Source of the DNA: Amaranthus tricolor
Taxonomy: Eukaryota > Streptophyta > Magnoliopsida > Caryophyllales > Amaranthaceae
Direction: 5' to 3'
Assembly (NCBI RefSeq): GCF_026212465.1
Contig: NC_080059.1
Span: forward strand, 9,316,311 to 9,380,310
DNA: 64,000 bases
Shown here one piece after another: positions 20,001-32,243 of this stretch. The notes beneath the pieces were generated by a model that ran no database searches, was not told where the DNA came from, and saw only the letters and a program-made list of their open reading frames with translations. The first letter of the stretch is position 1; each line of letters opens with the position of its first letter. Made by a program: the position numbers and the translations under genes.

Positions 20001-21423
20001 TTTCATATATTCTTCTCAAATAAAATTTACTAATTTTAATATCAAACTTTTCATCGATCTATAACATATTCATGTTAAATCTTGTTAGATTCATCTCTAT
20101 ACGTACTTTCTAAGTATCAACATTTTAGAATTTTTAAAAGCTCATGATTAAAATTATTTGACTTTAAAGTTTAGATTGGGATGTGAAAAAAAAAATAAAT
20201 GGGAAGAACATTTGAAAATTTAATAAAGAACCTTGATTGACTGATGCATTATTCTAAAAGTATCATCATTATCATTTTTGGAGCACAGTAAACAAATTTG
20301 GAATTCTTAGGAAAAAATAATGAATTCATAATTGGCGGAATCGATAAATTAAGTATAAATTTCTCTAAATTTGCAGAAAATTAGATACCTGTGCAACTTC
20401 CACATTAGGAAAACGAGTTTTGAACTTCTGGGCAACCTCCTTGCCAAGAGGAGCACCTCCACACCCAAGAAAATCCAATGAACTCAAATCATATTTCTTC
20501 ACCAAATCGGAATTTGCCAACGCTAACACTAACGGAGGTGAAACCGGTACGTACGTAACTCTGTACTTCTCTATAGTCTGCAACATCTTCTCAAAATCAA
20601 ATTTGGGCATTAAAACTAGAGTTTCCGCCATAGATACTGCTCGAAGCATCATAAAGAATCCAAACACATGGAAAAGCGGAAGGATGAATAGAGAAACTGC
20701 AGGACCTTTCTTGTCTTCCTCCTCCAAGGAATTTAACTTCTGGTGACGTAAACCACAAAGTAAAACGATGAAATTCCGATGAGTCAACTCAACTCCCTTG
20801 ACTCGTCCTGTTGTTCCCGATGAGTACATAATCACAGCGGTATCTGACTGCTTCACACTTACCGGCGGTCGACTGACTCGGTCCCGACTCATCATGTTGT
20901 CAAACTTGGGCGAGTCAAGCAATATAACAGGCAGATTAAACGATGTGAGTTTGGATGAAAGCGAAGACACAGCGAAGATAACAGACGGTTGAGCGAGTTG
21001 AATTATGTGAGTTAACTCGGATTGAGTTGAAAGAGGGTTAGCAGGTGAAATAACGACTCCCAAAGAGAGCAAGGAGAAGTAGAGAATAGGGACATGGAAG
21101 GAAGAAGGAGATAGAATGAGGGCAACTTTAGAATATGAAAGAGAAGGGTAAGAGAAAGAAAGGGAGTAAGAGAGAGAATGAACTCGGTTGATGAAGGTGG
21201 AGTAAGAGAGAGAAAGATGGGAAAAAGCGTCGATAAAGACAGGGGAAGAAGGGGAGAATTCAGGACAAGAATGGAGGAGAGAGAAAGCGTAATCTGTTAA
21301 AGAAAGAGGAATTGAAGGGGAAGGAAGGGAAGAATTATCTCGAAGATTATGATAGATTTGAGTTGAAGAACAGTAACCACTTCTGGGATCAATGGAGGAA
21401 TGGTGGTTCTGCATTTCCGCCAT
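11034..21423 (-). CDS. 4-coumarate--CoA ligase-like (4CLL9-type) acyl-CoA ligase, peroxisomal
   Basis: Six exons on the minus strand join in frame: 20389-21423, 18175-18364, 13514-13659, 13346-13413, 11676-11778, 11034-11156. They encode 554 residues, normal for the ANL (adenylate-forming) family. Visible motifs: AMP-binding P-loop [10 protein letters not shown] at residues 201-210, GYGLTET after the first splice (about 346-352), GEL and TGD segments, the hinge region with [19 protein letters not shown], and [10 protein letters not shown] containing the catalytic lysine in the last exon. The protein ends SPSKL, a canonical peroxisomal PTS1. Family members esterify hydroxycinnamates, fatty acids or jasmonate precursors with CoA. 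The SKL tail and the RVKG form of the P-loop suggest the 4CLL9/OPCL-related group, but the substrate cannot be read from sequence. The N-terminal 100 residues are unusually rich in Ser/Leu/Tyr. Introns are 2,024, 4,515, 100, 1,567 and 519 bp, with transposon remnants in the large ones. Confidence 0.94.
11947..12679 (+). mobile_element. Solo LTR with 5-bp target duplication, in acyl-CoA ligase intron 4
   Basis: The 733-bp segment starts TGTTAGAG and ends TCTTTCA (TG...CA). It is bordered by the exact 5-bp duplication CACAC (11942-11946 and 12680-12684), the hallmark of an LTR retrotransposon. A TATA box (TATATAA, 12338-12344) sits mid-way, as expected at the U3/R boundary, giving plus orientation, opposite to the host gene. 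The U3 part holds several TCGAGC/GCTCGA palindromic words. No internal retroelement genes remain, so it is a solo LTR. Confidence 0.8.
13660..18174. other. Large intron 2 of the acyl-CoA ligase gene (4.5 kb)
   Basis: Apart from the LTR-like repeat and a MITE-like stretch near 14640-14830 (similar to 60190-60433), this intron shows only AT-rich sequence and meaningless short ORFs. Confidence 0.7.
14940..15540 (-). mobile_element. LTR-like repeat (minus orientation), in acyl-CoA ligase intron 2
   Basis: Reading the minus strand, the segment starts near TGTGTTAAGTTTTGTC, carries clustered GCTCGA/TCGAGC words (15240-15430), then a TATAAATAGAG box near 15130, and ends with the complement of AACGAGGTTCACCCAACTTA. 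This is the layout of an LTR with U3 upstream of a TATA box. Target duplications were not found, so the ends are approximate. Confidence 0.5.
18365..20388. other. Intron 1 of the acyl-CoA ligase gene (2.0 kb)
   Basis: No gene seen. A stretch near 19860-19905 resembles the AGAGGTGTTCA MITE family; the rest is unremarkable AT-rich DNA. Confidence 0.6.
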
Positions 21424-22102
21424 GGAAATTGTTCAAGCTCTGGAAGGAGAAATATTAATATATAAAGTAGTTCTAGATGGTTAATTGGAAGAAAAACATG
21501 ATATTGTCATGAAAAATTTGTTGGTTGTGAAATTGTTTTAAGGGATAAAAGATATGAAGTGCAGATTGTGTGATTAAAAATTTATCACCTCGTCTAATAT
21601 GAGATCATTTTACTATTTTTATAATTGATTATTTATAAATTTTTGAGAGAGACAGTATTTTTGAAAAAGACAATTTCTAATTAGATTAGTCCATTATTAT
21701 TTTTTTGTTTAAATAAGCTTTGATGGTTTGTGCTAGACGACATCTTAACGGTCTCTCAGGAGACCGACTATAGGCCAATTGTTGATTATTTTAAAATTAT
21801 AAATAATTACATTGACACATGAGACTGTCTCATTTAAGAATATGCAGAAATTAAATAAGGGGCTGACGAGTTGTATTTGTACAGAGGATGGGAGAACAGT
21901 GATTTGTAAATAATGTGTATATAGTTATTCCTAACTAGTATACAAACTCATGCAATGCACGAAGTTTGTTAGTATAGAAATACCTATAAATAAAAAATTT
22001 AAAGAAAGATTAAATTGCATATTATAGTGAATATGACTTGAATGTCCCACAATCACATTTTAACATGAAAGGCTGTAAAAATGATTTCACTTGGTAAAGT
22101 TC

Positions 22103-22890
22103 TATAAAATGGTGATTTTCAATTTTTTATTCTTTTATAGTATTGTATGATTGAATAATTATATGATTTGATTTAATATAATTTTTTTTAAAATTTACTT
22201 TTAATACTTAAAATCATAACTAATGCGAAACTCTACAAAATCACTATGTGGAATTTTCTATTTTTTTATAGTATTGTATCATGATATGATTATTATATGA
22301 TTTGCAGTTTAAAAATGATAATTAAAAGTTTTTTTAAAAAAAATTAAATAGATGAAGTCATAAGTTTTTACTTACTCCTTAAAACTTAAAAGGAGAACAA
22401 TTATAATTGATAATCAGTCATACGCTCCTACGATCAAATTCTACCGATTTTGACCCTACCCCTTCGATGATATGAGGTAGAATCCTGATTCTAATAACCT
22501 TACCTGTAAATTGTTTCATTTGATTAAGTTCTATAAATGGTCATTTGCAATTTTTTATTCTTTTATAGTATTCCATAATTATATGATTTGATCTAATAAA
22601 AATCTTTTTTAAAACGTACCTTTAGTATTTAAAATTATAACTAACGCAAAACTCTATAAAATTACCATGTGGAATTTTGTAATTCTTTTATAGTATTGCA
22701 TGATGATTGTATGATTTGATCTAATAAATCCTTTTGAAAACTTACCTTTATACTTAAAATTATAATTAATGCAAAACTCTATAAAATTGTTATGTGGAAT
22801 TTTCCAGTTCTTTTATAATAATGTATGATTTGATCTAATAAAAATCTTTTTGAAAACTTACCTTTAATAATTAAAATCATAATTAATGTT
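22103..22890. repeat. Degenerate tandem array, about 125-bp unit, five copies
   Basis: The unit has the order TCTATAAAAT..., TGTGGAATTTT, CTTTTATAGTATTG, ATATGATTTGATCTAATAAA and ACTTACCTTTAATACTTAAA. It recurs at about 22103, 22232, 22529, 22652 and 22778. Copies are diverged, and unrelated sequence at about 22340-22510 interrupts the array. Confidence 0.75.
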
Positions 22891-24616
22891 AGAGTTGTTG
22901 AAATTGTTGGCTGATTTGATTTGTTGAAATTGTTGGCTGGTTTGACCAGCTGAAAGTATTGGCGAATAAACCAACAGTTATGAATAAGTTTGATAAAAAT
23001 TATTTGTTGGTTGTTACTTCCTCTGTTCAAAAATAATAACAACGTTTGACTTTTCACACAGTCCAATAAAAAACAAGAATTCACTTAACTATGTCTTAAG
23101 TTATTGATTAAAAAATAATCACCAGATCAAGGTGATGAATGAATAGTGCACTAAATCTATGTAAGTAATTTGGAACGGAGGTATTAGAAAAAAAAAAAAC
23201 ACTCTCACTGACCTATTTGGTTTAATACAAAGAGAAAGTTAGTGTTTTTAAGAAAAAAATGGATAATGTTAATAAAAGAAGAGAGAGAATAAATTGTGCG
23301 GATAAAATTAAAAGAGAGTTAAAATATATGAAGAAGATTAAAAGAAAATAGTGAACTATGTCCAAAAATTAAAATAATAAAAATTAAATAGGACGGATCA
23401 AAATGACAAATAATGCAAATTGGATGGGACGAAAGAAGTAAGTAATAAGCCGATAAACAAAGCTATTATGAATTATTTTTTATTTTAGCTTAAATCGCAC
23501 TTTCAACAAGCTTAAAAGTTATTTATCAAACATTTTTATCTATTTAACAAACTAAAAACTCAAAAAATTATAAAGTCGATAAAAAAGAAATATAAAGCTA
23601 CTTCGTGTCTGAGTTTATAATTTTTTTTAATAGTTTCTCAGCCAATTTATTATTTATTTATTTATTTTATCTACATAGTTCTACTTCATATTTTGAGGAG
23701 ATCTTAGTAAATAACGGTAATTTATGAAGTCAACAAGTTATCCTTACGTGGTAGTATGTATTTGATAGGAGAGAGTTTTATGATTTTAATTTATTTTTTT
23801 TATTTTATTTATTTAATTACTATTATTTTTATTTTTTTTATGATTTACAAATTGATTAGAGATTTTTTGTAGTTTATCTATTTTCAGTCTCTTTATATGT
23901 ATACGTGTCACTCACGGTATAAGTGTCACATGTGAGGTCGGAATTGTTGTTACGGAGATGTTGCAATCAAATGAGTGGACATAATAATAATTTTAGTTAC
24001 ACTTCCAAAAATTTACCCCTAAAATTACAAAAAAATTAGTATAAAATATGAGTGGACATAATTGTTGCTATTCTAATTCACAAATTTTTGTGAGATACAG
24101 TTTTTTTAAGAGATTATCTTTAATTAGGTTGATCTATAAAAAAAAGGAGAGTAAAGATATATATTAAGCTTTAATAGGCTGGGCATGAGAGACGTCTTTT
24201 AGAGAAACGGTCTCTCAGGAGACATATTGTTGTTAATTTTATATTTTCTCCGTTTCAAAATACTTGCAACATTTGTTTTTTCACGCAGTACAATGCATTA
24301 ATTCAACCCGTAGTATATCTAATTGTGTATAATAAAAATATTATAAAAATTTAATATTAATAATCTTTGCATCGAGATGAATCAAACAAGATCCCACTTG
24401 ACTATGTTTTACTTTATAGATTAAAAATTAATCATAAATTAAAAAAGATAAGTGAATTATGTAATTAGTTTCAATATTGCAAGTAAATTGAAACGGAAGA
24501 AGTATTTAACTCATCCCAAAAAATGGTTTAAATCCAAATGAAACCTAATCACTAACGTCATTTTTCCAATTTTATAAAAAATTTTCAACTTCACGTCATT
24601 CTTTTTTTAGCAACAA

Positions 24617-24790
24617 AGTCTTGTACGAGACCGTCTCACCATAAGACAGGTCTTTACAAGCAGTTCAAAGTTAAACTTATAAAACAGTTAACTAAATAAA
24701 AACAGTTTTTTTTATTAAATTTTAAGAACTTTAAAATTAGATCAACCCATATTAAGCCGTCTCGCGGTGAGACGGTCTTAATAAAAAATT
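24617..24790. mobile_element. MITE-like element with GAGACCGTCTCACC termini
   Basis: GAGACCGTCTCACC (24627-24640) is inverted as GGTGAGACGGTCTT (24766-24779). The interior has no coding capacity. Fragments of the same words occur at 21745-21840 and 24190-24225. Confidence 0.55.
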
Positions 24791-26086
24791 TCTCTATTTT
24801 TTATCATGATGTACTCTATTTTTAGCTTTTTTTTTTGAGTTTTTATTCTTTTATTGAAGTCTTACAAGCTATATATTAATGTTCAAGAAAATTATAAAAA
24901 CAAAAAAATTTAAAATATTTATTTTGACAAAAAATTAGTAACAAAATGTTTTTTAAAAATACTCTATGCTTTTTGGGTTGATCTAAACCGACCAAAACAA
25001 AAAACAACTCGATAGAAAATTATCTGACCCAAAGTTGCCTCAGCTTGAAATAACATGACCGAAAATGACTTGACACAAAACTCGATCGTCAAACTGTTTT
25101 GACAAATTTACTTATACTAGATTAAGAGTGGTCATGATTTGAGTTCAACTAGACCCATTAATTTGTTATGGACTCATGTCCGGACCCTCTAGAGTCCAAA
25201 CACCTCCTTAACACATAATAAACAATTATTTACCTGACTTATGATAAACAATAAATGCGTATCTCATATACCTTCATATATACTAATTTTTATCTCCATC
25301 AACGATTATTTTTTGATCTTCAAATTTGATCATTAAATTATCAATAGTTAAAAACGTTTAAATCAAATCAAAAACTCATATTCAAATATATTAAGAAAAT
25401 AAAAAACCTTCATTAAGAATTGAGAAATATATTTACTATGCCTATTATTTTATTTGTATTCTTTTTTCAGATTGATTTTAAGTTGTAAGTTGATCGAATT
25501 ATAGCATCAAATCTTGAATATTCCATTTGATTACATGTGAATATCGAATTAATTTGTTTGATAGATGTGTTAGGGTGCAATTTTGCGTGATGAAAAAGCG
25601 AATCATTTTGGGGTGCGTGCACATATTATAGAATCCTTTAGTTAATTTAATTTTATTTCTAAAACGAAATTTAATTTTGTGATACATCTCTCAAATAGAT
25701 TGTCTCTTAAAAATAACTAATTATTCGTTGTTCCCAAAGAAATACAGAGATACCCTCGCTTTGTCTCGTCTTGTCTATCCCCAAACAAACCCTAAAATAA
25801 AGCAGTATTCCACTTCTCTCTCGTCGTTACCATTAGAGGTGTTCAACGGGGATCAAGTCAAAAATTTAAATGGGTTGGGTTAACGCGGGTCATGTCAAAT
25901 TTTAACGGGTCGGGGCGGGCCAAAACCTGTTTGAACTCCACGCACTTTTGACCTGTTTTTTAAAAGTTCATTTAATAATTTTTATTATTATACTTTGTCG
26001 ATTGAATCGACCCACCTATATGTATAATATCATATAAAAATATAAGAAAAAGTGATATTATTTTTTTCACAACCAATTTCTATAAT

Positions 26087-26192
26087 TATCCGATCCGGCC
26101 GAAGCATTTGGGTCATGCATATCCGATCCGGCCGAAGCATTTGGGTCATGTACAAACTTCAAACTACAAACTACAAACTACAAACTACAAAC
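26087..26192. repeat. 33-bp tandem duplication and (ACAAACT)n microsatellite
   Basis: Two adjacent 33-bp copies (26087-26119, 26120-26152) contain CCGATCCGGCCGAAGCATTT. They are followed at once by several ACAAACT units. Confidence 0.9.
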
Positions 26193-27623
26193 CCATATTC
26201 ATCAACATATTAATAAGTTGAGATTTTTTTGTGTTTTATAAAGCAGACCTTCATTCTCAAATCTCTCGTCTCCATTCTCCTGACCTAATTTTTCATCCTC
26301 CGTAACCCTTACATCCTCACGGAGACGGAGCCGGAGCCGGAGCCGGAGCCGCAGCCACACCCAGTGAACCTGTCACACAGCCGCAGCCAGCCCTTGCCAC
26401 CAAACCATGTATATACTTTTTTTCTATTTCTTTCTTTCCATCAAAGTTTTTAAATTTGTGCAATTGTTATAGATTTTTCATTTCTTTGAATGTTAATTGT
26501 TAAACATTGTTTGTTTATCAATTTAATCGTTAAATTTATGGTTTTGTTAATCAATTTAGGGTTTTTGGTTAAATTGGTGGTAAATTTATAACTTTTGAGC
26601 TTCATATTTAATATCTTGGAATTTATTGGAGTTTTAATTGATTAGTGATTTAAGTTTGTAACATCATGTATTAACTTCTAAACATCATGTATTAGCTTCT
26701 AATTTGGTTAGTGAGTTTTTCTGGGATTATAGAATCAATATTTAGTAATAAACTCAAAGTTCTACATTATCAAGAAAAAGTTGATTATTTGTCAAATTTA
26801 ATGAATCATTAAAAGTGGGCAATCGAACTAATATAGTATCTAGAGAACTAGTGGAGTTAACAGATGATTTGGTTAAATTAGAAGAAAAAACTAAAAAAGG
26901 AGATCTTATAGATTTAATTGGAGAGGAAATATTACTGATTATTATTCTGTCAAATGAGATGAATGTTAAAATAGACAAGTGTGGGCTGTTTTAAGCTAAG
27001 GGTGATGTGTTTATTTTGATCTAGTGCAATGAGCTAGTGAGTTCGGTGTAGCAAGTTCTGATATTACATTGGCTAGCCTGTTGGTGGATGGTGAGATTTC
27101 GCGCATCATTGCACTGAGTTGTCGCTGACTAGTATCTGGTTGCTTAGTGTATAATCTGCTCATATGATGACATGCTAAATGTGTTGCCAATGATACGTTT
27201 TGTCCAAACTACTGGTGGTGCTATGATCATAGTTCTATTGAAATTGTTGATTTGTTGATAAGCATGATCTATACATACGACTCATTGCTACTGACGGATG
27301 ATGCTGGATTGTCATGCTTTTTGAATCATAATGTTGATATAGGCATATAAAACTTTGTTCTTAGCCTAACTTTGATAGACTTTTTATAGGATAGTCCTAA
27401 TTTTGTGATGTATATTCTTATAGTTTGAACTTCCTTTTAGGTGTATGACGGCACTAGCTTTAATCAAATGTTGTTGAATGTAATTTTTTTTAATCGACAT
27501 CACTTGATTTTTTTTCTAGATCAGCCCCCACGTTACGTGAAGAGACGTACATAACTACAACCCTTTCCCGACGAAAACAGACTTAGAGGAGTATTTCTCC
27601 GTCAAGTGCTTGGCTAATCAATA

Positions 27624-30619
27624 ATGGCGAAGACTAAGTACGTGAAACTACAAGGCAGCCAAAGCCTAAGGCTACGTTTGCTTCTCTCTACTCTTTCTTC
27701 AACTCCTATTCTTATCGATGATATTCGATCTAATCATACCATTCCTGGTCTTCGCCCCCATGAAGTCTCCTTTCTTCGTCTCATTGAAACTGTCTGTGAT
27801 GATTGTACCGTTGAAATCAATGAAACTGGTACAGCTTTGTACTATCCTTGTCAATTCAAAATAGTTCTTTTTATTTTTTATTTTTTATTTTTTTTATTTT
27901 TCAATTTGCGGCTGCAGGTACCAAATTGAAGTATAAACCTGGGATTATTATGGGTGGAAAACATTTGGTTCATGATTGTGGATTAAGTCGCTCAATCGGC
28001 TACTTTTTGGAACCATTGATTATTTTGGCTTTATTTGGGAAAAAGCCCCTTTCTATTAGGCTCAAAGGTATATCTTTTTTCATTTATATTAATTGTTTTG
28101 GATGTTTTTTGCATTCAATTGAAGAGGTGCTAACTTGTAGGAGTGTAAACCTAGCCTCTTCTCTTGGTACCGAAGATGATTTTAGTCCAAGTACATAGTG
28201 AGAGGATGAGATTAATTTATACAATTTGAGTGATGTAGTTTCGCTTTGTTTCTGTAATTATTACGTGATTGCTTTGGATTTGGACCGTGGTACTTCTTTA
28301 CTGGGATGCTAGTGGATTTTAGAGTTTTGTATTCACCAATTTTAGGGGTTTTTTAATTTTAGTTAATTGTACTTTGAAATTTTGCATATCTGTTTGGTTA
28401 TTCATTTTGCCTTATTATGAATGAATCGCATTGTCATCAATGCATTAATCAATTTAGAAGTCGGCTTCTCTGCTCCTGACCCGCTCCATTGAACGTGCCT
28501 AGTTTAGATTGACATTTTGAGATAACTAGTTGGTATGGAAGGAAACAAGTGAGGAAGTCTGTTGATTGTGTTCTTGCATATTGTTTTTCCATGTACTGTT
28601 TTACATAGTCTTTGTTTATTAGGAATTGTCGAACGTAGAAAAATTGATAGGTTAGCAAGAATCAGAGAATTTAAAGTAAATATTTAAAATTTCTTCGGTT
28701 TATTACATGTAAAGCTTGTCTACTTCATTTTTTTAACTGGGTGGCAACACCATGCCCTTATTCTCAGCTTGAAACTTTTCTTGGAACTATATTGTCCGTT
28801 TCATCTCAATCATTCTGGTTAAAATTGGAATGACATAAACTATGTTCTCATTAGGTATAACTAATGATTCTAAGGATCCATCTGTTGATACCTTCCGGTC
28901 GACTACCTTGAACATTGTGAAACGTTTTGGAGTTCCTTCAGATGGTCTGGAGCTGAAAATTGAGAATCGTGGGTCACCTCCTTTAGGGGGTGGAGAGGTA
29001 GTGCTATCAGTACCAATTGTGCTGAGCAGTTTAACGGTATGTCTGCTTTACCTTCTATCTTTGTCTGAAAACTTAAGAAAATTGTGATTGATGCTCTTAT
29101 ATATTTCTTATTCATTCAGGCAGTAAACTGGGTTGATGAGGGAATGGTAAAGCGCATTAGAGGGGTGTCATTTTCTACTCGAGTATCAGCACAGTTTGAA
29201 AATACTATGATACATTCTGCTCGTGGGATTTTCAATCCCTTGCTTCCTGATGTGCACATCTTCACGGATCACAAGGCTGGTGTGCAAGCTGGAAAGTAAG
29301 GTTTAAAATCTCTTGCGTAAAATTTTTCCAATTCTTTTCTTGTGTCTATGCACTGTGCACATCATCACGGATCACATCTTTGAGATTATACCTTTGATGG
29401 TAAATTACACCTTTCCTCCAAAGTTTTACTCTAGTTGCGTTTGATTTACGATGATGAAACATTGGGAGACGTCTATCCTAAACTAGTAGTGCAGAGGTTC
29501 ATGCTTTTTAATTGTGGTGACTAATTTCTGTCTTGCTATTTGAATTGATTCAGCTCCCCGGGTTTTGGGATTTCACTAGTTGCTGAAACCACTTCTGGTT
29601 GTTATCTTTCTGTTGATACTGCGGTCTCGTATCCACGAAAAGATATTGCTGAACTTGAAGACGAGGAAAAGGTAGATCTGAAGTCTTCTGAGGTTGTTGG
29701 TGTGGAAATTGCTTCCGCTTTACTTGGTGAAATTGAGCAGGGTGGAGTGGTGGATTCAACACATCAGGTTTGTGCTTACTGTGAATAATAGAATATTTAG
29801 GCTACTTATTGGTGAAGTGCTTCTGCTGTACTTTCTCATCATTGACATATAGACTGGTGGAATAGATTAGGGGGACAACCACTGATAGGAAACTTATAGA
29901 TCATGTTACATTATCGCCCATGTTAGCTAGATTGGTATTGGAAAGAGTACCACTGATCACTTGCATTTGACATGTTAGCTAGATTTATTTTTAACCACTC
30001 TGTTTTCTAGCAATTCAAGTGGCAGTAGCTAATGTTGCTTAGAATAAATACATACTAAAACAGCAACTGCATTTTTGACTTTGTCGTTCATATTTTGGTT
30101 GTAACCTTGTATGTGTACGTCCAAAATGAATGGAGAACGAGAGTTTATGTGGACGGCCATGGAAATGATCTTTAAGTTTGTTTTGTCAACCTCAATCTTC
30201 TGGGAGTAAGACTTTGTAGTGTTGTGTATACTTTCTTGCATTGTTATAAGAGAGACGTAAGAAACAGTTCATGTCAGGAGCATTTTTGTATACTCAAAAA
30301 ACTCGTGAACAAAACAAGGCAGCCCTGTAGTAGAGTAGTAATTTTGTTTACTTTTTTAATATTCCATCTAGTAAAGTAAAAGGTTTCCTTCTTTTTACAT
30401 GTTTTGCAGGGCTTGTTATTTCTTCTTTGTGCTTTGTGCCCTCAAGATGTTTCAAAAATTCGTGTTGGGAAGCTTTCGCCTTATGGAATGAATGTGTTAA
30501 GGCTCATAAGGGATTTTTTGGGTGTGAAGTTTGCCATCAAACCCGATCCTTCAACTGGCACTGTTATTCTTAAATGCGTTGGATGTGGTCTTAAAAATCT
30601 CTCAAGAAAGCTTTCGTGA
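27624..30619 (+). CDS. RCL1: RNA 3'-terminal phosphate cyclase-like protein (RCL1)
   Basis: Six exons join in frame: 27624-27828, 27918-28067, 28855-29036, 29120-29295, 29554-29767, 30410-30619, giving 378 residues, close to the usual RCL1 length. Recognisable segments are LQGSQSLRLRLLLSTLSSTP and IRPHEVSFLRL-like GLRPHEVSFLRLIE, then GGKHLVHDCGLSRSIGYFLE, RFGVPSDGLELKIENRGSPP, GGGEVVLSVPIVLSSLT, FSTRVSAQFENTMIHSARG, FGISLVAETTSGCYLS, GLLFLLCALCPQDVSKIRVG and LSPYGMNVLRLIRDFLGVKF. RCL1 proteins lack cyclase activity. In yeast Rcl1 is a nucleolar component of the small-subunit processome that binds Bms1 and acts in 18S rRNA maturation. The start chosen is the first ATG of the conserved N-terminus, MAKTKYVKLQG. 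No defect was seen. Confidence 0.95.
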
Positions 30620-31781
30620 TGTTTACCTACTCAATTTTACTCGAATCGCTTTCTTCTGGTGAAGTATCTGAATTGACAAGGGCATGCTTTTGTCAACTTG
30701 GGCAAGATTATGCAAGCAGCCTAGAATTTTTTGTAGTATCTAGTTTTTTCCGGTTTCTTCGACGAATTTCGGAGTTTGCACATAATTGATTGGGCCAATA
30801 TATGTGTACAAGTTCCATTTTTTTAGTTTCCATGAACAACAGGCTACGAGACACTACATTACTTCAAAGGCATATGTGTAGGATTATAGTTAGCGTGTTT
30901 TTCTTTTTTTTTTTTTTTAATAATCAAATTATTATTGATTTTATAAAATATAGAAAAAAGTTGATGCTATCTTATTGTGTGTGATTTTTGCAAATGTATT
31001 ATCTACTTCCAATGTACACAGAAAATATTAGACCTGTTAATTTTTGATCCAACTTAAACTTAACGATTAAGTTTATTGGCTCTAGTTCAAAATGATCCGA
31101 TTTGAAAAATGAGAAAGCATCGAGTCAAATTTAACCATGACATGAAAGTCGATAGTCATGATTAGTTTTCTTAAATTTGTCAATTTTCTCAGTTATATAT
31201 TATTTTTTGTCGCATAATTGGTTTGTTATTGTGAGTCAGGGTTGTTATTTTTATTTACATAATATAAGATCATGAACTTTATTCATTTATATAATTAATA
31301 AAATTGCAATTGTAAAATAATTATAAGAAAAATTACATATGGGTTGTTGATTAAAACTTTTTTCTTCTAACATTGAATTAGGATTTTAATTCTGAACACC
31401 TTAAAAAAATCAAGTTGTGAGTACTTAACTTTGTTAGGATTAGGGATGGTCATAAATACTAATGGTCCATAATGAGAAAATAAATGAGTTTGAGGCAAAT
31501 GAATTTGGTGTTTGGTTTCATCTATGTTTCTTACTTTTGATGAGCTAAAGATTTAAAGTTTTTTAATTTTCGATTATAATAGATTACAATAAAATTAATC
31601 AATATATCATGTGAAATTGTTATTTATATAAAGTTGCACATGACGTTTGTTACAAAGGGTCTATCGAAAACTATTTTTTTGTAAATTTTATCATTAATAA
31701 GGGTAAAGTCGGATATATTCTACACCTTTGAAAATGCATCTAGGACCAACAATCGCACTCAATGCATTTTCTCCATACTCA
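30620..31781. other. Intergenic DNA downstream of RCL1
   Basis: AT-rich, no gene seen. It contains the RCL1 3' UTR and low-complexity A/T runs. Confidence 0.6.
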
Positions 31782-32243
31782 CACTACAAGAAAACTTGTT
31801 TTTAGCAACAGAAAAAGTCGTTGCTAAAAACCTGATTTCGTTGCTAAAAATGTTTTTTGCAACGAATTCCATTGTTGCGGGTACAGCCGTAGCTAAAGGT
31901 TTTAGCAACGACTATGGTGGTTGCAAAAGGTATCTGTTTTTTGCAACGAGATCTATTGTTGCAAAAAAAATGTCGTTGCAATTCCTTCAAACGTTTTTAG
32001 CAACAAAAAAGCTCGTTACCAAATTTCCTGCATTTTTAGCTACAACAATTTTCGTTGTTAAATTTCTATTTTTCACAACAATTTAAGTTGTTGCAATACA
32101 TGATAGTCAATCTTTTGCAACGACTTTACTGTAGGAAAAACAATAAAGTAAAATCTGTTATTAATGTTTTTAGCAACAACTATTACCGTTGCAAAAAACA
32201 TATACATTTTTCGTAACAACTATTACCGTTGCAAAAAACATAT
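31782..32243. mobile_element. CACTA (En/Spm-type) element terminus
   Basis: The sequence starts CACTACAAGAAAACTTG, the typical CACTA terminal inverted repeat. It continues with many subterminal repeats of the type TTTTAGCAACGA and TTGCAACGA in both orientations. No opposite end (TTTTCTTGTAGTG) was seen in the window, and the sequence switches to inverted PPR-gene sequence at 32244, so only one end is present. Confidence 0.8.

Larger units (their letters stand above)
21424..27623. other. Repeat-rich intergenic region upstream of RCL1
   Basis: No protein gene recognised over 6.2 kb. It holds a tandem array (22103-22890), MITE-like segments, a 33-bp tandem duplication with short microsatellites (26087-26192) and a GC-rich CGGAGC run (26320-26355). 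The last two probably belong to the RCL1 promoter/leader. A 5' UTR intron for RCL1 is possible, from a donor near 26408 (ACCAT|GTATAT) to an acceptor near 27522 (TTTTCTAG|AT). Confidence 0.5.

Noticed and set aside
26754..26978. 74-codon minus-strand ORF upstream of RCL1
   Set aside because: No domain; AT-rich intron-like sequence.
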